In this document: in pieces, positions 1-5,241 of the stretch
How the letters are laid out: each line of letters opens with the position of its first letter
Numbering within the stretch: the stretch's first letter is position 1
Source of the DNA: Spirochaetota bacterium
Lineage (GTDB): Bacteria; Spirochaetota; Spirochaetia; Treponematales; Breznakiellaceae
Reading direction: 5' to 3'
Assembly: GCA_023398155.1 (NCBI GenBank)
Contig: JAEWSV010000305.1
Coordinates: forward strand, 1 to 6,879
DNA length: 6,879 nt
Position numbers and translations under genes: made by a program
Notes under the pieces: model-generated
Told to the model about the DNA's origin: nothing
What the model saw: only the letters and a program-made list of their open reading frames with translations
Databases searched by the model: none

Positions 1-482
1 CGGTAGATCGAGAAGGTCAGGGCGAGCGTAACAGTCGCAGCGGCGAAGAAGCTGAGGACGGTGGTTCCTCGGCCGTCGATGAGGCAGGCGATCGCTCCGA
101 GGGCTGCCACGCAGGTGCCTCCGGCGAGGACGAAGGGACGCTCGAATAGGAAGCGCCGCCCGAGGAGCCTACGGAAGCGGGGGAAGCCCGGCGTCTCCGT
201 GAAGAGGAGGGCGTCCATCCGGCGGGCGTACCGCGCCGCCTGCAAGCCCGCGAGGGCGGAAAACGTCGCGCCCGAAACGCCGAGCTGTAAGACCGCGAGT
301 TCTCCGCGGACCGAAGCGGGAAGGGAGAAGGTGAGGGCGAAATAGGTCGAAATCGCCGCGCGGATGACGCATATGCCGACGAGCAAGGTATAGAGCCTGC
401 TTCCGAAATCGCTGAGCAGCGAGCGTTCCCCCAAACGCCGCGCCGCAGCGCGGCTCCAGGCCGCTACGCTCGGGCCAACCAT
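1..482 (-). CDS. Putative ABC transporter membrane subunit, N-terminal part (cut by window edge)
   Basis: This is the N-terminal 160 codons of a hydrophobic protein that is still open at the left edge. I found it by translating the minus strand from the ATG at 482. The frame is closed upstream by a TAG at 516-518. Four likely membrane segments are visible: residues about 31-52, 57-80, 117-135 and 140-160. An Arg-rich loop lies between the second and third (about 84-116) and an Arg-rich N-terminus precedes the first. The start overlaps the end of the ABC ATPase gene by 19 bases, and there is no strong Shine-Dalgarno sequence, so translation is probably coupled to that gene. By position and topology it is most likely the permease partner of that ATPase. 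I recognise no specific family motif, so the transported substrate is unknown. An unrelated membrane protein is possible. Confidence 0.72.
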   Translation of the reverse strand, partial: MVGPSVAAWSRAAARRLGERSLLSDFGSRLYTLLVGICVIRAAISTYFALTFSLPASVRGELAVLQLGVSGATFSALAGLQAARYARRMDALLFTETPGFPRFRRLLGRRFLFERPFVLAGGTCVAALGAIACLIDGRGTTVLSFFAAATVTLALTFSIY

Positions 483-1195
483 GGGAGATCCCGCGCATCG
501 CGGCCTGAAAAGTCGCTACCCGCGGCTGCCCTCCGCGAGAAAGCCTCGACCGATTCGTACCGGACGAGTCGTCCGTCCCGGATCTCCATGACGCCGTCGG
601 CTACGGGGAGTAGGGGGTCGATGATGTGGCTCGCGACGACGGCGGTACCCCCCGCCGCCGCGAACGAGCGGATCAGCCGGATGAAGGCCGCGGCCCCCTC
701 GATATCCAAGCCGTTGAGCGGTTCGTCGAGGAGCATGAACCTCGCGTCGCTCATGAAGGCGAGGGCGAGCGAAAGGCGCCGCTTGAAGCCCGTCGACAGC
801 TCGGAGGCGCGGCGGTCGCGGTGTGGTCCGAAGCCGAAGGCCGCCTCGAGCGCGGCGGCCCGGGCCTCGCCTTCCTCCCCTTCCAAGCCGAGGAGCGTCG
901 CGCGGAGACGGAGCTGTTCGGCCGCGGAGAAATCGTCCAGGAAACCGCCGCCCGCTTCCACGAGGACCCGGCGCCTCCGCCACGCCGCGGAACGGACGTC
1001 GAGCGGCGTTCCCGCCTCCAGGACGGAGCCGCCCGCGATCTCCAGCCGTCCTGCCACGGCGCGGAGCAGCGTCGTCTTTCCCGCCCCGTTCGCGCCTACG
1101 AGCAGGGTCGCCTCTCCCCGCGCGAAGGTCGCTGAGGCGTCGGCGATGATCGTCTTTCCCGCGATCTCAAGGCGAAGGGAGGAAAGGGCGAGCAT
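464..1195 (-). CDS. ABC transporter ATP-binding protein (CcmA/ABC-2-like type)
   Basis: This is a 243-residue cytoplasmic ATPase that should power a membrane transporter. All core nucleotide-binding motifs are present: Walker A GANGAGKTT at residues 34-42, signature LSTGF at 133-137, Walker B FMLLDEP at 153-159, D-loop NGLD at 161-164 and the switch histidine H190 in ASH. The segment aligning with the Q-loop reads VLVEAGGGF, so the usual Gln appears to be Glu80 or lost. Glu also occurs there in some ABC-2-type ATPases. The signature is LSTGF rather than LSGGQ, a variant seen in the same broad class. The ATG lies only 3 bases after the stop of the DUF134-NifX gene, and the gene overlaps the membrane-protein gene downstream. 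The three genes therefore form one operon. The substrate and direction of transport cannot be told from the ATPase. Confidence 0.93.
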   Translation of the reverse strand: MLALSSLRLEIAGKTIIADASATFARGEATLLVGANGAGKTTLLRAVAGRLEIAGGSVLEAGTPLDVRSAAWRRRRVLVEAGGGFLDDFSAAEQLRLRATLLGLEGEEGEARAAALEAAFGFGPHRDRRASELSTGFKRRLSLALAFMSDARFMLLDEPLNGLDIEGAAAFIRLIRSFAAAGGTAVVASHIIDPLLPVADGVMEIRDGRLVRYESVEAFSRRAAAGSDFSGRDARDLPWLARA

Positions 1196-1198
1196 CGG

Positions 1199-1885
1199 TC
1201 ACCCGTGGTGGCCGCAACCGCCCGAAGCGTGTCCCGCCTCATGTTCCGCGCAGTTCGCTCCGGTGTCGGTCAGCGTCCCCGCGAGGAAGGCTTCGGCCGC
1301 GGCCTTGGCGCCGCCTTGCGCGCCGCGGACCACCGCGATGCCGAAGGAGCCGAGCACGCGGACCGCCCCCTCGCCGATGTTGCCCGCGACGAGCGTGCGC
1401 ACTCCCGACCGGGCGAGTTCGCCGGCGATGCCGCTCTTGCAGCCGCATTCGGCGCTCGCAGCCATGGTCTCCTCCGCGACGATCGCCTGCCCCTCGACCG
1501 TGTAGATCGAGTAGTAGCCGCAATGCCCGAAATGGGCGTCCACGTTTCCTTCCTTGGTCGGTACGGCGATTTTCATGCGTTCTCCTTCCTTTATTCCCAC
1601 GACGGCAGCGCCGCCTTCCACCCGCAAAGCCTTGCCGTTGACGAGCGCGTCGGCCACCTTGCCGCGGGCCGATTCCACGATGCGGCCGAAGGTCTGCCTC
1701 GATACGCCCATGCGCAGGGCCGCCGCCTCCTGATAGAGCCCTTCGTAGTCGGCGAGCCTGAGAGCCTCGAATTCATCCAGGGTCAGGATGAGGTGTTCGA
1801 GCTCTCGGGCCGGAAGCCCCGCGGGCTTGAAGACGGTGGCGGCGGGGAGGGCTGAAACGCGGCGATCCATGACCGGACGTGGCAC
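1199..1885 (-). CDS. DUF134 / dinitrogenase iron-molybdenum cofactor (NifX-like) domain fusion, putative regulator
   Basis: This is a 228-residue, two-domain protein. Residues 1-95 match the DUF134 (UPF0251) family: N-terminus MPRPVMDRRV, core LTLDEFEALRLADYEGL, a helix-turn-helix around 48-75 (QEAAALRMGVSRQTFGRI) and the end ALVNGKALRVEGG. Residues 104-205 are a NifX/NifB-C-like domain (MKIAVPTKEGNVDAHFGHC, then GVRTLVAGNIGEGAVRVLGS). Members of that family bind iron-molybdenum or iron-sulfur cofactors or are of unknown role. Candidate metal ligands are C122, C147, C149 and the tail from 211 (NCAEHEAGHASGGCGHHG). The GTG at 1885 is chosen because it restores the conserved MPRP start and has GAGGA 8 bases upstream. 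The next ATG, at 1870, would lose it. The gene leads an operon with an ABC transporter and has its own promoter and palindrome. I infer a metal- or redox-responsive transcription factor. The domain assignment is firm; the function is not proven. Confidence 0.9.
   Translation of the reverse strand: MPRPVMDRRVSALPAATVFKPAGLPARELEHLILTLDEFEALRLADYEGLYQEAAALRMGVSRQTFGRIVESARGKVADALVNGKALRVEGGAAVVGIKEGERMKIAVPTKEGNVDAHFGHCGYYSIYTVEGQAIVAEETMAASAECGCKSGIAGELARSGVRTLVAGNIGEGAVRVLGSFGIAVVRGAQGGAKAAAEAFLAGTLTDTGANCAEHEAGHASGGCGHHG
1582..1590 (-). promoter_or_regulatory. Internal ribosome binding site at the DUF134/NifX junction
   Basis: On the minus strand AGGAAGGAG is followed by 5 bases (AACGC) and then an in-frame ATG at 1576-1574, codon 104 of the DUF134-NifX gene. 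This ATG is the first residue of the NifX-like domain (MKIAVPT), a typical start for free-standing members of that family. The site is a stronger Shine-Dalgarno match than the one in front of the gene's own GTG. It could produce a 125-residue NifX-only protein (1199-1576), or it may be a relic of two formerly separate genes. The sequence is plain; use of the site in the cell is inference. Confidence 0.5.
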
Positions 1886-1893
1886 TGCTGGGT

Positions 1894-1898
1894 TCCTC
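1894..1898 (-). promoter_or_regulatory. Ribosome binding site deciding the GTG start of the DUF134-NifX gene
   Basis: GAGGA on the minus strand is separated by 8 bases from the GTG at 1885-1883. This supports GTG, not the later ATG at 1870, as the start. It agrees with the conserved MPRP N-terminus of the DUF134 family. Confidence 0.7.
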
Positions 1899-1909
1899 GT
1901 GAGGTTACT

Positions 1910-1929
1910 TTTTGGTCATATGACCAAAA
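1910..1929. promoter_or_regulatory. Perfect 20-bp palindrome, probable operator
   Basis: TTTTGGTCATATGACCAAAA is its own reverse complement over all 20 bases, and the symmetry breaks at the next base on each side. It begins 2 bases downstream of the -10 box of the minus-strand promoter and covers the expected transcription start, the classic place for a repressor site. The GTG start of the DUF134-NifX gene lies 24 bases further on. The central axis has no loop, so a dimeric protein site is more likely than an RNA hairpin, and no U-run suggests a terminator. The adjacent helix-turn-helix protein is the natural candidate for binding it, which would make the operon self-regulated. A FadR-type GntR regulator (TGGT...ACCA half-sites) is an alternative. 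Confidence 0.72.
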
Positions 1930-1931
1930 TT

Positions 1932-1960
1932 AGGATAGCATGGACGCGGTCCCAGGTCAA
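1932..1960 (-). promoter_or_regulatory. Sigma-70-type promoter of the DUF134-NifX-ABC operon
   Basis: On the minus strand a -35 box TTGACC (1960-1955) and a -10 box TATCCT (1937-1932) are separated by exactly 17 bases. Each matches the consensus in at least 4 of 6 positions, including the key TTGAC and TA...T bases. Transcription would start near 1925, inside the palindrome, giving a leader of roughly 40 bases before the GTG at 1885. The whole promoter sits in an otherwise short gap after the stop of the YjbR-type gene, so the downstream operon can be controlled separately from the upstream one. Confidence 0.65.
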
Positions 1961-1978
1961 GGAAGCCGCCCCGTTCGC

Positions 1979-2365
1979 TCAGGCGCGCGTAACCGTGGGC
2001 GCGGCGGCGAGGGGGCGATGCTTCCGCGGAAGGCCCGCGACGACCCTCTCGTAGGAATGAAGGATCATACGTTCCACGAGCTCGTCTTCGAGCTCTCCGT
2101 CAACAGTCACCGTGTTCCAATGTTCCTTGTTCATGTGCCAACCGCCAATCACCGCGGCGGGGTAGGCGGCGCGGAGATCGCGGGCCAGGTCCGGCTCGCA
2201 TTTGAGGTTCGCCTTGGGCGGCCTTCCCTCCACGTCGGCGAGGACGAATATCCTTCCGCGCCCCGGGGGCCCCACCCGGACGGTCATGGTCGTTCCGCCG
2301 AAGGGGAAGTCCAGGTACGCGCCGCTCAGGGCGAGGCTGAAGTCGCGGAGCCTCTCGATGGTCAT
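1979..2365 (-). CDS. MmcQ/YjbR family protein
   Basis: This is a 128-residue cytoplasmic protein of the MmcQ/YjbR (DUF419) family. The family is small with a CyaY-like fold; DNA binding has been suggested for it, but its role is not settled. The hallmarks are present: YLDFPFGG near residue 17, NLKCEPDLARDLR at 53-65, GWHMNKEHWNTV at 75-86 and HSYERVVAGLP at 103-113. The length is normal for the family, with a short Ala/Pro-rich extension at the end. The ATG at 2365 has GGAGGG 3 bases upstream. It lies 16 bases after the kbl stop, so it is very likely the last gene of the PEGA-kbl operon. No terminator is visible after it, and the promoter of the next operon begins 18 bases beyond its stop. 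Confidence 0.9.
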   Translation of the reverse strand: MTIERLRDFSLALSGAYLDFPFGGTTMTVRVGPPGRGRIFVLADVEGRPPKANLKCEPDLARDLRAAYPAAVIGGWHMNKEHWNTVTVDGELEDELVERMILHSYERVVAGLPRKHRPLAAAPTVTRA

Positions 2366-2381
2366 GATCCCTCCGCCGCTT

Positions 2382-3569
2382 TCAGCCGATCGCGCCCAGT
2401 TCGCGGCCGACCACGGCGAAGGCCGCGACGCATCGGTCGATCATCTCAGCCGTATGGGCCGCGGATAGCTGGACGCGGATACGCGCCGCCCCCATGGGCA
2501 CTACCGGATAGCTGAAGGCCACCACGTAGATGCCTTCCTCCAAGAGGCGCTCTGCCATGCGGACAGCGAGCTTCGCGTCTCCGAGCATCACGGGAATGAT
2601 GGGGTGCTCGCCCGGCCGGAGGCGGAACCCCGCGGCCTCCATGCCGGCGCGGAAGCGGGCGGCGTTTTCCGCGAGGCGGTCGCGGAGCTCGGTGGAGGCC
2701 GAGGCCAGCCGGAGGGCTTCCCGCGTGCCGCCGACGATGGCCGGCGGGATGGTATTGCTGAAGAGGTAAGGGCGCGCCTTCTGGCGCAGCCAGTCGACGA
2801 GTTCCCGCCTGCCGGCGACGCAGCCGCCGGCCGCCCCGCCGAGGGCCTTACCGAAGGTCGTAGTGATGAGGTCCACGCGCCCCATGACGCCGCGGAATTC
2901 GTGGGAGCCCCGGCCGGTCGGCCCGAGGAAGCCCGTGGCGTGGCTGTCGTCCACGAGCACGAGGGCGTCGTACTTCTCGGCGAGGCCGCAGACGGAGGCG
3001 AGGTCGGCGATGTCGCCGTCCATGGAGAAGACGCCGTCCGTCGCGATGAGCCGGTACTTCGCCCCCGCCGCCTCCTTCAGTTTTTGCTCCAGGTCCGCCA
3101 TGTCGAGGTGGGCATAGATGGCGCGCTTCGCCTTGCAGAGCCGCACGCCGTCGATGATGGACGCGTGGTTCAAGGCGTCCGTGAGGATGGCGCAATCGGC
3201 GTCCAGGAGGGCCTCGAAGACGCCGCCGTTCGCGTCGAAGCAGGAGGAGAACAGGATGGCGTCGTCGGTGCCGAGGAAGCGGGCCAAGTCCGCCTCGAGT
3301 AGCTTGTGCGGCTCCTGGGTGCCGCAGATGAACCGTACGGAAGAGAGTCCGTAGCCCCATTCTTCCATGGCGCGGGTTGCCGCGCTGACGAGCTCCGGCC
3401 TCCCGGCGAGTCCGAGATAGTTGTTCGCGCAGAAGTTGAGGACCTCATCCCCGCCCGCGGCCACCGCGGCGCCCTGTCTCGTCGTGAGGATTCGTTCGGT
3501 TTTGCGGAGCCCGTCGGCTTGGAGCGCCGCGAGGCGCGCGGCGATATCGTCCTTGATCGATCCGTACAT
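2382..3569 (-). CDS. kbl: 2-amino-3-ketobutyrate CoA ligase (glycine C-acetyltransferase)
   Basis: This cytoplasmic, PLP-dependent enzyme of the alpha-oxoamine synthase family cleaves 2-amino-3-ketobutyrate with CoA to glycine and acetyl-CoA, the second step of threonine breakdown through threonine dehydrogenase. From the ATG at 3569 it has 395 residues; E. coli Kbl has 398. Visible motifs are NFCANNYLGLAG at 45-56, SVRFICGTQ at 77-85, DALNHASIIDG at 131-141, FSMDGD near 181, VDDSHATGF at 206-214 (PLP-contacting Asp207, His210), TFGKALGG with Schiff-base Lys241, and the end motif ARIRVQLSAAHT with Arg365. These favour Kbl over BioF, HemA or serine palmitoyltransferase. An in-frame GTG at 3578 would add three residues, but it overlaps the Shine-Dalgarno sequence. 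The ATG start also aligns end to end with the E. coli N-terminus as I recall it. No threonine dehydrogenase gene is in the window. Confidence 0.95.
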   Translation of the reverse strand: MYGSIKDDIAARLAALQADGLRKTERILTTRQGAAVAAGGDEVLNFCANNYLGLAGRPELVSAATRAMEEWGYGLSSVRFICGTQEPHKLLEADLARFLGTDDAILFSSCFDANGGVFEALLDADCAILTDALNHASIIDGVRLCKAKRAIYAHLDMADLEQKLKEAAGAKYRLIATDGVFSMDGDIADLASVCGLAEKYDALVLVDDSHATGFLGPTGRGSHEFRGVMGRVDLITTTFGKALGGAAGGCVAGRRELVDWLRQKARPYLFSNTIPPAIVGGTREALRLASASTELRDRLAENAARFRAGMEAAGFRLRPGEHPIIPVMLGDAKLAVRMAERLLEEGIYVVAFSYPVVPMGAARIRVQLSAAHTAEMIDRCVAAFAVVGRELGAIG

Positions 3570-3577
3570 TGGAATCA

Positions 3578-3583
3578 CTCCCT
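3578..3583 (-). promoter_or_regulatory. kbl ribosome binding site overlapping the upstream stop codon
   Basis: AGGGAG on the minus strand lies 8 bases before the ATG at 3569-3567. The TAG stop of the PEGA-barrel gene (3584-3582) overlaps its first bases. Ribosomes ending the upstream gene would finish on the kbl initiation site, which suggests coupled translation. The site also argues against the GTG at 3578-3576, which overlaps the last G of the motif and leaves no spacer. Confidence 0.7.
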
Positions 3584-5159
3584 AGAATAGAATTCCGAGG
3601 CTGACGCCTCCGAAGAAACCCCTCCCTGCCTCTTCGGCGCGGAAGCCCGCGATTAAGCCGTACACGAGGGTCGAAGGAGGCGGAAAAAAGCGGTATTCTG
3701 CGCCGACGGAAACCGGCCATGAGCCGGATTCCGCGAAATCCTTCGCCGTCCGGCCGGATAGGACCGCGACGTACGTGGAGGCGCGGCGGCCCGCCGCCGC
3801 GGCGAGGACGACGGTCGCCCCGTCGTCCCAGAGGAGGCCGGGCGCGAGGCCGAAGAAGAAGCCCCGATCGCCGACCTCGCCCATCTCCACGGGGAAATCG
3901 ATCCGTACTCCTTTATCGATCGCGAATGGCGTGGAATCGCCGTCTTGGGATATCCACGCGTAGCCAAGGGCCAGCGCGGCGGAGAAGGGGCGCTCCTCGT
4001 CGGCCCGGAACAGGGCGCGGCGGGCGGAAACGGCGAAGGCGGAAACCGAATCCGCGCTCGTTGAAGCGACGAGGTTCGCCGCCGCCCCCGCCTCCCAGCC
4101 CTCGGCGGGAACGAAGCGGAAGCCGAGGGCGAAGGGCGGCGCGTCTTCAGCCGCTCCGACGTAGGATTCTCCGAAGAGGAGGCTTCCCTCGATCTGGAAC
4201 GACGACGGGGGCAAGAGGCGTGCCTGGGGGGTAAACAGGGAGCCGGCCACCCCCGAAGCGACGGCCGCGGGGCGGACCGCGACCGATGAGTCAAGGGCGA
4301 TCGTGAGCCGTTTCACCTCGACGGCCGGCCGCGCTCCCTCGGGAGGCGTCGATTCGGCGCGGACGACGACGTCGTAAACCCCGTCGCGGAGCGGCCTTCC
4401 TGCGGCGTCGCGTCCGTCCCAGGTCAGCGCCTGGTCCCAGGCGACGAAGGGACCGAGCTCGCGGGAGAAGACTTCCTCCCCGGTTTTCGCCGCGACGGTG
4501 AGCCGCCCGACGCCCGGTCCGCTCACCTTGAACGCGAATTCGGTGGAGCCGAGCCGTCCCGAGTCCAAAGGATTGAAGCGTCGCCGCGAGGAACCGAAGT
4601 CCGAAACGGCGAATTCGGCGGGGCGGAGCTCGAGGTCGAGGCGAACGACGTCGTCGGCTTCCACGCGCACGGTGCGTACGGCGTCCTGCCAGCCGAAGGA
4701 CCGCGCGCGCACCGTATGGATGCCCGCGGCCACGGTGAGGACGCCGGATTCGCGACGCGCTTCGTCGATGAATACCTCCGGAGCGAAGGGCGCGGCCGCG
4801 GCTTCCGCTCTCCCCATCGCCGGGCGGACCGTCACGTCGATCTTGCCCGTCAGTTCTCGCAGCTCCATGAAAATCGACAGCCGGCCCGTCTCCCTGACGA
4901 GGATGATTTCCTGCCGCTGCCTGTAGCCGTCTTTCTTTACCTGAACGCTGTGGGCGCCGGGACGCAGCTCGAGGATGCGGAGGGGAGTGCGGCCTTTGCG
5001 GATGCCGTCTATGAAGACATCGGCGCCGGACGGATCGGTCACGATCCTCAAACCGGTTCCCTCGTCCTCCTCGATCCGGTCGGGTACGGCGAAGGAAAAC
5101 GCTGCGACGAGGAAGATGAAGCTCCCGATGAGGATCGACCGTGCCCGCATGAGGGCCAC
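3582..5159 (-). CDS. PEGA-domain protein with FlgD-Ig-like repeat and C-terminal beta-barrel, secreted
   Basis: This is a 525-residue envelope protein. Residues 1-24 form a signal peptide: basic MALMRAR, then a hydrophobic ILIGSFIFLVAAF core, with probable cleavage after SFA. A PEGA domain follows at about 37-100 (VTDPSGADVFIDGIRKGRTP, then LRPGAHSVQVKKDGY). A degenerate second PEGA-like unit spans about 107-178 (EVFIDEARRE, GIHTVRARSFGW). An FlgD-Ig-like unit at about 185-288 contains LTWDGRDAAGRPLRDGVYDVVV. From about 318 the sequence alternates polar and aromatic residues and ends in LGILF; a C-terminal Phe is typical of BamA-assembled outer-membrane barrels. I infer an outer-membrane protein with periplasmic PEGA/Ig parts; the role is unknown. 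The GTG at 5159 is preferred because AGGGGG lies 4 bases upstream. An ATG at 5150 is the alternative. It is the first gene of the operon with kbl. Confidence 0.85.
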   Translation of the reverse strand: MALMRARSILIGSFIFLVAAFSFAVPDRIEEDEGTGLRIVTDPSGADVFIDGIRKGRTPLRILELRPGAHSVQVKKDGYRQRQEIILVRETGRLSIFMELRELTGKIDVTVRPAMGRAEAAAAPFAPEVFIDEARRESGVLTVAAGIHTVRARSFGWQDAVRTVRVEADDVVRLDLELRPAEFAVSDFGSSRRRFNPLDSGRLGSTEFAFKVSGPGVGRLTVAAKTGEEVFSRELGPFVAWDQALTWDGRDAAGRPLRDGVYDVVVRAESTPPEGARPAVEVKRLTIALDSSVAVRPAAVASGVAGSLFTPQARLLPPSSFQIEGSLLFGESYVGAAEDAPPFALGFRFVPAEGWEAGAAANLVASTSADSVSAFAVSARRALFRADEERPFSAALALGYAWISQDGDSTPFAIDKGVRIDFPVEMGEVGDRGFFFGLAPGLLWDDGATVVLAAAAGRRASTYVAVLSGRTAKDFAESGSWPVSVGAEYRFFPPPSTLVYGLIAGFRAEEAGRGFFGGVSLGILF

Positions 5160-5175
5160 TATACCCCCTAACGCC

Positions 5176-5201
5176 TAAAAGTGCATTCCTCGGCCCGATA
5201 A
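5176..5201 (+). promoter_or_regulatory. Sigma-28 (FliA)-like promoter for the chemoreceptor
   Basis: TAAAAGTG (5176-5183) is followed after 10 bases by CCCGATAA (5194-5201). The sigma-28 consensus as I know it is TAAAGTTT, 11 bases, GCCGATAA. The -10 element matches in 7 of 8 positions; the -35 keeps TAAA, and the spacer is one base short. A start near 5208 would leave about 34 bases of leader before the ATG. A motility-sigma promoter suits a chemoreceptor gene. A weaker alternative is a sigma-70 -10 box TATATT at 5204-5209 with no good -35. Confidence 0.45.
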
Positions 5202-5214
5202 ACTATATTTATCG
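5196..5214. repeat. Inverted repeat CGATAAA-N5-TTTATCG in the divergent promoter region
   Basis: CGATAAA (5196-5202) and its exact reverse complement TTTATCG (5208-5214) flank CTATA. The left arm lies in the sigma-28-like -10 element facing the chemoreceptor. The right arm, read on the minus strand, gives GGCGATAA (5217-5210), also 7 of 8 to the sigma-28 -10 consensus and facing the PEGA-kbl operon. It may therefore be two back-to-back -10 elements or a regulator site. The minus-strand side lacks a convincing -35. Confidence 0.5.
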
Positions 5215-5241
5215 CCAGAGCCTTGAAGAACTGGAGGACGT

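Noticed and set aside
437..454. GC-rich hairpin (7-bp stem GCCGCGC, 4-base loop) just after the ABC ATPase stop
   Set aside because: No U-run follows on either strand and it lies inside the overlapping membrane-protein gene, so a terminator is unlikely; chance is likely at this GC content.
169..498. Minus-strand open frame of 109 codons starting at 498
   Set aside because: Arg/Pro/Gly-rich with no hydrophobic pattern; the neighbouring frame from 482 is open to the window edge and reads as a membrane protein.
588..1505. Long open frame (305 codons) on the plus strand opposite the ABC ATPase and the DUF134-NifX gene
   Set aside because: Its translation is Ser/Arg/Ala/Pro-rich with no domain, it spans two firmly identified antisense genes, and such frames are expected in GC-rich coding DNA.
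2359..2365. TGGTCAT at the YjbR start codon, resembling a half-site of the palindrome at 1910-1929
   Set aside because: Only seven bases, with no second arm beside it; three of these bases are the start codon.
2604..3302. Plus-strand open frame of 232 codons opposite kbl
   Set aside because: Low-complexity Arg/Gly/Ala/Glu sequence that mirrors kbl codons; kbl itself is certain from catalytic motifs.
3576..3578. GTG as the kbl start, giving 398 residues
   Set aside because: It overlaps the AGGGAG ribosome binding site with no spacer; the ATG at 3569 has an 8-base spacer and aligns with the E. coli Kbl N-terminus as I recall it.
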